DNA from: Catonia carolina
Lineage: Eukaryota > Arthropoda > Insecta > Hemiptera > Achilidae
Assembly (NCBI GenBank): GCA_035578175.1
Contig: JAQMRL010000011.1
Span: forward strand, 6,583,501-6,647,500
Reading direction: 5' to 3'
DNA length: 64,000 bases
The notes under the pieces were generated by a model that saw only the letters and a program-made list of their open reading frames with translations, was not told the DNA's origin and did no database searches. Position 1 is the stretch's first letter. Every line of letters starts with the position of its first letter. This document shows, piece by piece, positions 23,812-35,339 of this stretch. The translations under genes and the position numbers were made by a program.

Positions 23812-24532
23812 ATACCTTCTCTTGTCCTATATAAATATATAGGGACGGAAAGTATTGTTTTCATGTTGATTTTTCGAAATCCGAGTTTTCACGGGATATA
23901 GCCTACATGTTTTCAGACCCCCTGAACCCAAAAAACGTGTTTTTAGGGATTGGTGTTGTGTGTCTGTCTGTTTGTCTGTGTGTGAACAAAATATCTCAAG
24001 AACGGAATAGCAAACGAAGTTGAAACTTGAGTTAGGCATCACCACAGGATCCGACACAAACATTTTCATCAAAATTGGTCCACCAGACGTAGTAGTTTAT
24101 TCGTGCAATTTTTCACATTTTTGCGATTTTTTTAAAAAACGTCTCTATCCTATGATTTTTCTTTAAATCGCCTTATTTATTACATTTTTTTATGCGCTAC
24201 TTGACAAAGTGTTATTCTGCTGAAATTCTTGAGGACCTGACCTCTCGTAGAAAAAAGTGGGGTTTTTAAAATTATTGCTTTAATATGCATTCTAGGGCAA
24301 AAGTGTATATAATAAAAGTCGTAGAACATAAAAAACCTACAACTTTTTTTATTTCAAACATTTTTTTTGCACAACGCCTTAGTTCATCGGCAATTACTGA
24401 TTTTTCCATATTTTAAATTTCTACAGAGATTGATTTTCATTTTGCATCATTCACTCATAATTAAAACATAGGTTATATTGATTATCTACATTGGCAAGAG
24501 AAAGTCGTGTGAGTGTTTCACACCAGATTTTT
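23812..24532 (+). mobile_element. Repeat family B copy with clear hairpin end
   Basis: Starts accttctcttgtcc, has the microsatellite gtctgtctgtttgtctgtgt (23961-23980, a GTCY-type run), and ends ggcaagagaaagt then the perfect hairpin GTGTGA-gtgtt-TCACAC and cagattttt. It is the best copy in which to see the architecture. Confidence 0.65.
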
Positions 24533-25342
24533 AAGAAATATATTTCACCTACTTTTTCTTTTTACATACGGTATATTCAGTCATTCTCAGGTCCTATTTC
24601 TCCGCTTCTACTGGTGATTCATGCTAATGTCAACAAAATTTCGTGTTTCCCGTACTAATTAGTTCTATTTGTACAGTACGATTTTACTTTTAACGTGAAG
24701 CTTTTGTGTGAAGTTAATCGCTTTAATCTATGCCGAGAAGTAAAGCCATTTTGAAACACAAAAGACTCTGTGAAACATAATTACTGTACCTATCCTGCTA
24801 TACAGAAAGTGTCTGAATTTTGCCGTGACATGTTGGTACTATTTAAATTGTGGAATTTACAAAATACAATAGCACTTGTACAATACATAACTTTGATAAG
24901 TGATAATCAAGTTACTAAGTTTTGAGGAACTCTTTATCATTGTTAGACTGAAAGATAATTTTTTAAAACATTGTTTCAAAGGCAGGATTTCTTCCGTGTG
25001 AAACTCACATACTATTCAGAAGTGTAAAGTTCCTATCCGAATTGACTTGTTTGATACTAGTAGATTTGCCGTGAGTGATGGGACAAAATTTGCTGAATAC
25101 ACAATTGAGAGTAAGTGGCAAATTTCCAGCATTATGTTCAAAGGCGTAACATCTGAGTTACTGCTAAATATATACCTTTATTTCAGTTCGTAATTTGATT
25201 CTTTCGAGTATAAATATTGTATAGCGAATCTACAGTATTATATTTAATATATCTGCTTAATTATTATGTAGTTCACGCGTTTTGTTCGAGCAAAACATTT
25301 ATACCAATCAAACTTATTTATAGGCTATATATTTCTAGCTTA
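24533..25342. other. Intron 1, unique part
   Basis: Nothing recognised. Confidence 0.5.
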
Positions 25343-26535
25343 TTGATGGCAACTTTTTAAATGTCATCTATCATTTTCTTTTGTTCGTCCATCACGCCCA
25401 GATATCAGAAACTATTAAAGATAGCAACAAACGGTTTTCGGATTCGTAATCTATAATAAAACTTAGTGAACCTAAATTGGGATTAAAGTTCCGGTTTCGA
25501 TCGGAAGTGGCCCAAAACCGGAAGTCAAGAAATCAGTCAGAAACTACAAGAGATAGCAACAAACGGGTCTCGGATTCGTTACCAAAAAGGATAGTGGTCC
25601 TGGATTGGGTTTGATGTGCCGGTTAATACCAGAAGTGGCTCTAAACTTGAAGTCAAGAAATTAGTCAGAATTTTGAAACAAAAATCGTGTCATTTGATTC
25701 CTCTAAAAGAGGAGATACAGAAATCATTGGGTTTGAAGTTCCGGTTTCGACCCCGGAAGTGCCCCAAAACCAGACCGAAATCAAAGTCGAAATTTGGAAA
25801 TAAAAATAGTGTAACTTAATTTGATTTCTCTTAAAGAGTAGATACAGAAATCATTGGGTTTGAAGTTCCGGTCTCAACCTAAATATCCCCAAAACCGGAC
25901 AGAAATCAAGTCGGGATTTGGAAACAAAAATCATGTCATTCGATTCCTTTTAAAGAGTAGATACAGAAATCATTAAGTTTGAAGTTCCGGTTTTGACCGG
26001 AATCGCCCCAAAACCGGACAGAAATCAAAGTCGGAATTGGGAAACAAAAATCATGTCATTCAATTCCTCAGAAATCATTAAGTTTGAAGTTCCACTTTCG
26101 ACTGGAAGTGACCCAAAACCCGACAGAAATCAAAGTCGGAATTGGGAAACAAAAATCATGTCATTCAATTCCTCAGAAATCATTAAGTTTGAAGTTCCAC
26201 TTTCGACTGGAAGTGACCCAAAACCCGACAGAAATCAAAGTCGGAATTGGGAAACAAAAATCATGTCATTCAATTCCTCAGAAATCATTAAGTTTGAAGT
26301 TCCCGTTTCGTCTGGAAGTGCCCCAAAACCGAACAGAAATCAAAGTCGGAATTGGGAAACAAAAATAGTGTCATTCGATTCCTCTTAAAGAGTAGATACA
26401 GAAATCACTATTGGTTTTTCCCAGAAGTCAAAGGTAAGCCTTTTTAAAAATTGATGGCAAAAAATTCATGGATTAAAAATCATGGCAACCAGCCATAATA
26501 TGAGTCATCTCATGAAAGGATTTTTTAATATATAA
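25343..26535 (+). mobile_element. Repeat family C copy, largest minisatellite
   Basis: Head gatggcaactttttaaatgt, conserved block, then at least seven units. The units from about 26010 to 26360 are shortened to 90 bp and are almost identical to each other, so their expansion is recent. Tail with gtcaaaggtaagcc, inverted head, hairpin ATGAG-tcat-CTCAT (26501-26514) and a T-run. Open frames across the 90-bp array are a by-product of a unit length divisible by three and are not genes. Confidence 0.7.
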
Positions 26536-26708
26536 TTTGTGTGATAAAAAATCTCTAGGCTATATTAAAATTAAAATATTCGTGTCCGCTCCGGTGCATC
26601 AGTAAAGCGCTCCATTGCTGAAATTCGTGGATTAGTGTTTTATACCATGTATTTTAATAGAGCGATAGAATTAGTTAATAATTTGTTTGATTTTTTTGTC
26701 TGTTGCAG

Positions 26709-26809
26709 CTGAACCAGAAAATATGACTTTCATAGAACTTGTAGCAACTGTAGGCAGTATTGTACTTCTTGTAATTACATTTCCCGTCTCGATCTTCATG
26801 TCTTTTAAG
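26709..26809 (+). CDS. Stomatin exon 2 (membrane hairpin, residues 20-53)
   Basis: After acceptor ttgtctgttgcag it reads AEPENMTFIELVATVGSIVL, then LVITFPVSIFMSFK, and ends at donor gtaaat in phase 0. The hydrophobic run of about 24 residues with the Pro of TFPVS is the intramembrane hairpin of stomatins, which dips into the inner leaflet without crossing it. The Pro is the residue known to be needed for the hairpin. The exon is 101 nt; it needs one base from exon 1. Confidence 0.92.
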
Positions 26810-27426
26810 GTAAATATGTCATTCATTGTATTTTTATTTAATATTAAAAAATAATTGTATGTTTTTTTGTTATTTAACATCGTTTCTAAGTTTTTCTTTT
26901 ACTTCAATTTACATTTTTACGTTACATTCTCTTTTTACAGTGTAATTTCTACTTGTTATGATTACAAAGATGTACCTACTGTATTACAAAGGAAACTCGT
27001 GTTAGTTGCTCAATAAGATCTCATTAATTATTATATAAGTATATAAATATAATTATTAGTTATATAAGGCCTCATTTATTTCATTACCCTTTTGTAAAAT
27101 AAAGTAATGATAATACTTATACAATTTCTATAAAATAGATAAATCAATGTTGTCATGTTAACAATTTTTCCATGTCAGGATATAGATAAATGTTGAACGA
27201 CATTTCTTGTTTATTTAGCAGTGTAATTTTTTGGTCTGTTTACAAATTATTAACAAAAGTTAAGAGTATGTTTGTAGATCTCACTGTAAATCACAGTTAC
27301 CTATTAAACAAAAAACTACATTGTTAAAACTATCTAATTTGTCCGATGAAGATCTATGGAGGAGCTTTTTCGCTGAGTCTGTACAGGAGTACATCTCATT
27401 TACAAATCAATTCATCTCATTTGGTA
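26810..27426 (+). other. Intron 2, unique part
   Basis: Nothing recognised before the foldback element. Confidence 0.5.
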
Positions 27427-28592
27427 TGTCCACACTCGTGCGCTTCTTTTTCAACTTGCGATCGCATGCGCTTAGAGGCATAACACCCTCCTGCACTCGT
27501 TTGTAGAGCTTTATTTAAAAAAAAACATAACGAATATTTTTGAACAATACACTAAATAAAAGCCTGTTCTTTCCTGCATTGATTGGTTTGATTTAGATTG
27601 TTTTATTTTAAAATTAATCGGAGATAACTCCAGCAATTTACGCAAAAAAATACTCTAGCTGGTTTTCTGTTAATGTGGTTTTTAAACGCCCATTACTCTT
27701 TTTAGCCTTTTCATAAATATCGGCGTTTAAGTACGTTGAAGATCAGAGTTTTTCTATAATATGAATATTTTAAAAGTTAAATCTCATGTTCCGTTTTAAT
27801 ATGCCGGCAATTCTTTTAAAAAGTGTTTTTTTGGCTCCACTTAAAGGTAGGGTATTTTTGCACTGAACCATGAATTTTCACAACAGTATTATATCAAGCA
27901 AAGCGTTTATTTTTTTAAAATAAAAACATCGTTAAATAATTCAAAATGAGCTACGGAATGAGTTGTAGCAGGAAAAACACAGAAGTTTGTTTTTCTAAAC
28001 AACTATACTCGGAGTGGATACCGCTATACAGCTCAATTTCCTCTCAAGAAGTTTAAAGGCTAATAGAATTTTCTATTAACACTACATATCTATTTCTAAT
28101 TACAAATGTAAAATACGATACATGGCACAATACTGCTGTAAAAATGCATGGTTCAGTCCAAAAATCATTTCCCTATCTTTACATGAAGCCAAAATACACT
28201 TTATTAAAAAAAATAGCCGGCAATTTAAAATGGAACATTAGACTTCTATTTTTAAATGTTCATATAGAGAAAACTCTGATCTTAAATGTACTTAAACGCC
28301 TTTCTTTTATGAAAGCCTGGACGGAGTAACAGACGTTTAAAAACCACATTAACGGGAAACCGGCTAAAATCTGAGTACTCTTTATGCGTAAATTGCTCCG
28401 ACTAGTTTCAAAATATAATAATATAAGTCAAACCAATCAATGCAGGAAAGAACAGGCTTTAATTTAGTGTAGTGTTCAAAAATATTCGTTATGTTTTTTT
28501 TAGATAAAGCTCTTCAAACGAGTGCGGACAGGTGAAATGCCATGCCTCTAAGCACATGTGATGTCGCATGCTACATCGCACGAGTGTTGACA
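27427..28592. mobile_element. Foldback (long inverted repeat) element, TA-flanked
   Basis: Left arm 27427-27905 and right arm 28117-28592 are inverted copies (about 480 bp) around a loop of some 210 bp. Outer ends tgtccacactcgtgcg and cgcacgagtgttgaca. TA on both sides (27425-27426, 28593-28594). The arms differ at perhaps one base in six, so it is old. No transposase; the short ORFs in it are by-products. It is most likely a non-autonomous Tc1/mariner-type element. Confidence 0.8.
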
Positions 28593-28594
28593 TA

Positions 28595-30150
28595 GCTATT
28601 GGGTCGTGAGTTTACTTATTGTTTCAAATTGAACAGATTACAACGTACACAGTAGGGATTAAAAACAATTACCATACACAAATTTGAGCAACAATCAGTT
28701 AATTTTTTTTTAATAAAACATCCATTTATCCTACTTTGATGCTGTTAACAAAACTTTTCTGTAACAGGAATTATAAAATGCAACGTACATTTCTGGGCTA
28801 TTAACCACATAAATGTAAACATTCAAGTTTGTTTAGAGCATAATTGAAGTTGAAATATCTTCTACCAAAATAACTAGTTCTATTTTTATAAATTCGTTTT
28901 ACTTAATTAATTGTTTTCGTTTTTGTATTCCTGAGATGTTTCCAGTTTTTTTTATTTTAGTAAGACTTTTCCTGTATGTAAACAAGGTCTGTATACTTTT
29001 TTTCTCAGGACCTGTACTTACATACATGTATTTGTAATTGTTTTGTGTAGTGTTTATATTGATCATTGAACGCAGGAAATGAAAATGTAATCTTGTTTTC
29101 CACCACATGAACTTTTAGTTACTTTATAAATGTATAGAATTTGTTGAGTGAAAACTTGTTGGTTTGAATGATTCATGTTCAGTCATGGCTATGTATTCAG
29201 AATAAAAGTGACAAGCGTAATATTCTATAAAATCATTGTTAGTTCCAACAAGTAGTCATTTAAATTCTCGGGTGGATGATTTTCGTTTTAATAAAGTTGT
29301 CAAAATAACGGCTTTTGAAAATAATTGACACATATTCCAGGGCTCCCTATTTATCCTGAACAAACAGGACTGGCAACTAGATCAGAGAATCCAGATAACC
29401 CTAAGCCATAGGAGTTTCTGATTTGTATTCTGTATTAATGTACCTTATTATTGAGTATTATTTTACATTATATTATATGCAATAATTACTTGCTCTACGG
29501 TTAATTTTTATCGTAGGCTATATTTTATTATCGGGAATGGTTTGTTTTTTATAGGACCATCTGATTGGATGGATCAAATTTAATGACTTCTTTTTTCGGC
29601 ATTTATTCTTTTATCGTAGATTTTAACAGCAAAATCCAGAGATGTTTGTTGTGTATGGCTGTCACATGATCTTAATATTAAGTTGCTCGCCCTAATGATG
29701 TTACTTAACAATACATTTAAACTTTCTACTTTTAGTTGACAATGATGATTAGTTAACCTGGAGTCTAAAGTTGAAATAATTTTCAAGAATCATAAATTTT
29801 GAGTTTAAAATAACATCAAACAGTTGGTCATAATGAATTTTTTTGGACACTGGAGGCGTACTGCTTTTTGTATGGTGACAGGCTATAGCTAAATACAAAT
29901 AAATTTTATGGGACTACGGAAAGTCTGTTTAATTTTAGTACCAAAAGCAGAAATTTTAACTTTTTGAACACAAAAATATAATTTTGGAAACTCTACTTAA
30001 AACATTTATAATTCTTAAGCCGTTATAAATCCAAATAACAAACTATATATAACCTATTCACCACGTACTAACTAATCATGAAGACAGATTTTGAACATTA
30101 GTTTCAAGGGCACGGGAAGGGTATTTTCTGGAGTTATCTAGAATGGCATT
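28595..30150 (+). other. Intron 2, unique part
   Basis: About 1.5 kb with no gene or named repeat that I can support. Confidence 0.5.
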
Positions 30151-30164
30151 CGTTAGGTATTTTA

Positions 30165-30662
30165 GATTAGTTGTGTATTTATCACCACCAAGGCAAAGTT
30201 TACAACAACGTGAATTTGGCATTTCAGATAATACAGTGGTAGATTGGTATTCCTTTTGCCGTGTTCTTCATCGACCACATAATGAAAATGTCTAAAAAAT
30301 AGCTGTTTTCTTAACCACCGTTGAAATCGACGAGGCAAAGTTCGGCACACCCGTGGTTGGCAGTTTCGATAGGGGCAGTGGGTGTTTGGGAGCATCCAAC
30401 TGGCAATTGTTTTTTGGCTCTGATAAATTCAAGGGACTCAAAAACCCTACTTTGTATTATCAAGGGCTGGATTCTACAGAGAACAACAATCGTCTGTGAC
30501 AGTCCAAAGGCATACGACTACCTGTCTGACGAGGGTTACCTGCACCTCAGAGTCAACCAGATGTATTTTGTGGATCCAGAGACAGGCTCTAACATTAATA
30601 AGATTGTGAGTCGCTGGCGAAAGGTTAGGAATTGTACTCCCTGGTACAGCGTAAGGAATATA
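30165..30662 (+). pseudogene. Merlin-type (ISXO2-like DDE) transposase relic
   Basis: Reads QREFGISDNTVVDWYSFCR (30199-30254), then after decay VEIDEAKFG (30323-30350), then in another frame VGVWEHPTGNCFLALIN, SKTLLCIIKGWILQRTTIV, CDSPKAYDYLSDEGYLHLRV, NQMYFVDPETGSN, INKIVSRWRKVR. This is the order of ISXO2/IS1016-like transposases: EIDE (first Asp), I.SD.WKAY (second Asp), NHS..FVDP.TG..TN.IE..WR (third catalytic Glu). Here the Glu position reads Val (KIVSRW), so the enzyme would be dead even without the frameshift near 30350. Inverted ends were not found. Confidence 0.8.
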
Positions 30663-30910
30663 TAAATTAATAAGTAAAGTCATAATGTTTGAGGTGTCAT
30701 CAAAGCTAGGCTTTTCTATATGAATGTAACCTTCTGCTTCCATTCTTTCTTAACTAAAGGTGTCGTATCATTTGAATTTTGTCATACACTTTGTATACTG
30801 TAATCCAAAACTTTTTTAAATTTATATACAAGGTTTTGAGTTCATCCCCAAATTTTGATATGTAGAAAAATGTAAAAATTATCTAATTTTTTTTTTTTAA
30901 TTGTCCACAG

Positions 30911-31066
30911 GTTGTTCAAGAATATGAAAGGGCAGTAATATTCAGGTTAGGACGTGTTAGGTCTGGTGGTGCCAGAGGGCCTGGTATATTTTTCATTTTG
31001 CCTTGTATCGATACTTATTGTAAAGTTGATCTACGTACTGTTTCCTTCGATGTTCCACCACAAGAG
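30911..31066 (+). CDS. Stomatin exon 3 (start of band-7 domain, residues 54-105)
   Basis: Acceptor tttaattgtccacag, then [40 protein letters not shown] and [12 protein letters not shown], donor gtaaga; 156 nt, phase 0 at both ends. These are the most typical stomatin motifs ([34 protein letters not shown]). No stop or odd residue. Confidence 0.97.
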
Positions 31067-31138
31067 GTAAGATAGTGAAACATTTTTTTCTAAAATTTAT
31101 TTCATATTTCTTATACGACACTACAATTCATATAAATA

Positions 31139-32483
31139 CGAGGGTAGGCTGATAAGTAATGCACACATGCTTGTAGAAGACAACTAAATAAACTTCAGTA
31201 GCGCGCCTGGTGGCATGTGGAAGTACTATTTCTCCTCTACAAGCCTGCGCAGTTTGAAGGCGTTGCTTTCATTCAGTTTGTTTTGAGTAGTGGAAGTATG
31301 GCGTCGTGTTCTGGTGCTATGTCAACGAGAATTAAACAACGCGCTGTTATCGAATTTTTAACTGCTGAGAAAGTGAATCCTAGTGAGATTTATCGTCGTT
31401 TAAAGGCTGTTTATTGTGACGATACTGTTGATAGGTCTACTGTGAATCGTTGGGTAATAAAATTTCGTGATTGCCAACCTAAAGCCTTAATTGTTGACAA
31501 AACACGCAGTGGACGACCAATCACTGCCTCAGACGATAATCGTCGCAAACTCATCGATGATTTGATTCAAAATGACCGGCGAATCACTCAACAGCGTATC
31601 GCAAACCAAATTGGAATATCTAAGGAACGTGTTGGCTTCATTATTGAACAATTGGGATACCGTAAAATCTGTGCACGATGGGTACCACGCCGTCTGACAG
31701 ACGAGAATAAACAGCGTCGATTGGAATGCTGTGAACAACTTTTGAAGCGCTACCGTGACGAAGGAGACGACTTTCTTTTGAATATTGTGACGGGGGACGA
31801 GTCATGGGTTCATCATTACGATCCCGAAGAAAAAAGGCAGAGCGCTGAATATCGTCATCCACATTCTCCTGTTGTGAAAAAGTTCAAAACACAACCGTCC
31901 GCAAAAAAAATTCTTTTGACTGTGTTTTGGGATGCTCGCCGAGTTTATGTGACTGATTATCTGGAACGAGGGGCAACGGTAAATTCTGCTCAGTATATAC
32001 AGACTCTGAAACACCTCCGACGTCGAGTTTGTCGTGTTAGAGGCAACCTGGCGCCAATAATTTTGCAACACGACAATGCTCGTCCACACACTTCGCGTGC
32101 AACTGGAGAGGCTCTGAGAAACCTGAAGTTTCAACCAATTTTACACCCTCCGTATTCTCCCGACCTTGCGCCTTGCGATTTTTATTTTTTTCCTCTACTG
32201 AAGAGAGACCTTAAGGGTAATCATTACAGCTCGGACAATGAGGTGAAGGCAGCTATTGCGTCCTGGGTTCGAGGAAAGTCGGAAGAATTTTTCAGTGACG
32301 GAATGAAAAAACTTGTTAAACGTTGGGAGAAATGTGTAATGCTTAACGGTGACTATATTGAAAAATAAATAGATAATTTGGTAGGTTAAGATTTGTACTT
32401 TAATTTGTTATTTACCCCATCTTGCTATTTCTTTTTGTTCGTCTTCTACAAGCATGTGTGCATTACTTATCAGCCTACCCTCG
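31139..32483 (+). mobile_element. Intact mariner element, TA-flanked
   Basis: 1345 bp with inverted ends of about 45 bp (cgagggtaggctgataagta and complement), almost identical to each other. TA at 31137-31138 and 32484-32485. It lies 73 bp behind the donor of stomatin exon 3, in intron 3 and in the same orientation as the gene. An undamaged transposase and matching ends make it the youngest-looking DNA transposon in the window. Confidence 0.95.
31298..32368 (+). CDS. Mariner transposase (DD34D), intact
   Basis: 356 residues from the ATG at 31298 (349 from the ATG at 31319, MSTRIKQRAVIEF; either is plausible; an upstream ATG at 31217 would only add an unrelated leader). N-terminal HTH (KQRAVIEFLTAEKVNPSEIY), then RSGRP, second HTH (RITQQRIANQIGISKERVGF), linker RWVPRRL, then the catalytic core: VTGDESW (Asp 167), QHDNARPH (Asp 259) and YSPDLAPCDFYFF (Asp 294). 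34 residues separate the last two Asp, the mariner spacing. No stop, frameshift or lost catalytic residue. Function: cut-and-paste transposition into TA. It could supply transposase to related short elements, but the relics in this window have other ends. Confidence 0.95.
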   Translation: MASCSGAMSTRIKQRAVIEFLTAEKVNPSEIYRRLKAVYCDDTVDRSTVNRWVIKFRDCQPKALIVDKTRSGRPITASDDNRRKLIDDLIQNDRRITQQRIANQIGISKERVGFIIEQLGYRKICARWVPRRLTDENKQRRLECCEQLLKRYRDEGDDFLLNIVTGDESWVHHYDPEEKRQSAEYRHPHSPVVKKFKTQPSAKKILLTVFWDARRVYVTDYLERGATVNSAQYIQTLKHLRRRVCRVRGNLAPIILQHDNARPHTSRATGEALRNLKFQPILHPPYSPDLAPCDFYFFPLLKRDLKGNHYSSDNEVKAAIASWVRGKSEEFFSDGMKKLVKRWEKCVMLNGDYIEK

Positions 32484-32485
32484 TA

Positions 32486-33719
32486 TGTTAAGAATTCTCT
32501 AGCTCAAGCATTTTACACAATATAGGTGATGTAGCAAGTGTTCCCCAGTTTGCGTTAGTAACTTGTGTGTGAAATGTTTGCCAAGATAATACAAGAAGAA
32601 AGTAAGAGGCAAAATGTTTCATACCCAGATTTCTACTGATCTTTACATTTCATGACCCTTGAAGCCAAAAAATTACTTTTATTGTTTTACTAAAGAAGGA
32701 TGTCTGTCTGTGCATTTGTTTTATTCATTCTGGAACCAAAACTATTTCGTCGTATCTCAAATCTGAACGTAAGGTTTCCTCAATAAACCTTAAAGGGATT
32801 TTTTTGGAATTAGCCGTGAATCCCCTAAATTCGTGGTAGGGGACTACTATAATCAGATATTACAATTCACTTTTCTAAACACGAATTTTTAAGATTCTGA
32901 TGAAACTTTTATTATTTGCTGAAGGTCATCAACATTGTAGATGTGAAATCACTGGGAAAACTCATTAAGGAGCTGCTTTTTTTTATCTTAAAGTTACAAT
33001 TTTTCAAACTTGCAGTCTTCTGACTCATTTCACAGCAAAATGCACTTATGCCCACCAGTAATAAAAGATAATTTAAAATGCTACTATTTTTGTAATTTTG
33101 TGAAACTACACATAAAAATCTGTTATTTGTTTAAAAAATTACTTGCTGGAAATAGAACATACGGCTAAAATTTCAGATAATCATCAATAAAATACAATTA
33201 ATTGTAATGTAAAATGTTTTATTCAGTACGTATTTTACCGGCAACTTCTGATTTTCGCTAATCAACCGCATTTAAATTAGTCGATTTTATTTTGACGTTC
33301 CACGTTGTTGACCACACTGAGTTGTAATAGCAAGTTTTGTCTTAGGTTCTTTTCATTTTACATATCCGAGAAAACTGGTGTGTTCAGAAAATGTAACTCT
33401 ATTTGAGGACCTGTGAATCCTCTTGAGGGAGGGGTTCAAACCCAGCTAATCAATCCCTCATTTTGTTATTGGATTTCACAAATTTTCCTATTTCATGAAT
33501 TGTCTGCTGGCTACAATAATAATCAAACTCAAGTCTTAGAATCAGGGACTTTTTGTATGTTACTTAGGTAACTTTCAGGAATATGTATGCCAAATTTTAA
33601 AATCATTAATTATTTCCCAAAAAAGGCATAAAACTGGGTCTTAGGCGACTGGGTCTAAGCCCAGCCTAACGTAAGTGTCAATAAAACTATTCTCTTTTTT
33701 TGGGAGTTTTATTTGAGTT
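32486..33719 (+). other. Intron 3, unique part
   Basis: No gene. Around 32652-32900 is a weak relative of the segments at 7120 and 17597. Confidence 0.4.
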
Positions 33720-34584
33720 TTTTTACTTTCTCTTGCCAATACGAATATATAGGAAGGAAAGTATTGTTTTCACGTCGATTTTTCGGAATCGAGTTTTCAC
33801 CGGATCTATGCGTTGCAGACCCCCCTAAACCCAAAAAACATGATTTTAGCGATTGGTCTGTGTGTGTGTGTGTGTGTGTGCGCGCGCGCGCGTGTTTGTG
33901 TGTGTGTGCGTGCGCGCGTGCGTGAGCGCGTGCGTGTGTGTATGTGAACAGAATATATCAAGAACGGAACATCTTACGAACTTGAAACTTGAAACTTAAG
34001 TTAGACACCACTACAGGAACATTTTCATCAAAATCCGTCAACCGGAAGTAGTAGTTTATTCGTGTAATTTTTCCTTTTTTGTGATTTTCTCAAAAACTGG
34101 TCCTACGATTTTTTTTTAAAATGGCCTGGTTTACTAAATTTTTTATACTCTACAAGATAGGGTAGGCGCCATGTTTGCTGAAATTCTTGGAGAGGTTGTT
34201 TTCACGTAAAACAATCGGTTTTTTAAGATTTCGGCTTTAATATGCATTTTAGCGCAAAATTTTATATAATAAAAAATGTAGAGAATTTAAAATCCTACAA
34301 CTCTTATGTCAAACATTTTTTTTTATAACGCTTAGTTTAGTGGTAATAAGCGATTTTCTGTTTTTTTCTCACGAAAACGTGTGAAAAATCTATTCGTATT
34401 TTTAAGCCAAACTGAGGTCAATTTTCATTTTGCGTCTTTCACTCATGATTAAAATAAGGTTATGTTTATTGAGGTTAGTTTTTTGTTTTTTTCTAATGTT
34501 TTATTACTAACGTTAGGTTATATTGGTCATTATTTGCATTGGCAAGAGAAAGTTGTGTGAGGGTTTCACACCAGATTTTTTTAT
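33720..34584 (+). mobile_element. Repeat family B copy, full length
   Basis: Starts ttttactttctcttgcca, GT/GC microsatellite 33858-33942, ends ggcaagagaaagt, hairpin GTGTGA-gggtt-TCACAC, cagattttttt. Plus orientation. Confidence 0.65.
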
Positions 34585-35339
34585 AAAGTTTATAATTCAA
34601 GTTAAAAGTCTCACAAAATAAATAAATATTTAATATTTCATCAAGTATAAAGCAATTTGAGGTTTGAATCATATTTCGCATCAAACAAATGTAAATAAAA
34701 AGGAAAACTAGGCTTAATTTATTTATCGTACTGGTTTTTTTACCAGGCGACACAATTTATTCATATTTATTTATTTATCACAATAAATTAACGTTTTGAA
34801 TCTATATTTATATTGGTCTATTTATACATTTAAAATTCATACATTAAATACAATATTTAAATACGTTGTCAATAAATAAAACTTAAATACATTCGATATT
34901 GTAATTTGATAAAGAGCTTTCATTTATTCGTACTGAAAATGCATTTAATCTGTTTGCATTATAATGAACTTATTTGAATTTCACTTTGAAGTTAATATTT
35001 ACGGCAGAACCACTGTGCATGTGAACTGTAATATTGATTGGAAAACATACGGTCTTTGGTAGGATAATCAATAATAATATCGAATTCATAGAGCCTGTAA
35101 TTTCAAAGATAAACAAAGGTAAATTGATGGTAAAACGGAATTATTTTATTTTCCTTTGATTATTATACAAATAAAAAAAATTGGTTTTAATTTTTTCTCA
35201 AATTTCAGTAACTTATATTTAAGTTTCATGTTCATAACAATGGTTTGAAACATAATCTAAAATTTTGTGTTGTTCTTTTGTCATTCTAAAGTAGAAACTA
35301 CTTTTTAGTAATAATAAAGTGAAGAAATACACCTTTTTC
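34585..35339 (+). other. Intron 3, unique part
   Basis: AT-rich, nothing recognised. Confidence 0.5.

Noticed and set aside
4665..24532. CRISPR-like arrays among the direct repeats
   Set aside because: The repeats are long interspersed or tandem copies without regular short repeat-spacer order, in an animal genome.
25993..26388. 131-codon and 94-codon ORFs with near-perfect 30-residue protein repeats
   Set aside because: The repeat unit is 90 bp, divisible by three, so open frames persist by arithmetic. The same units occur in non-open form at other family C loci.
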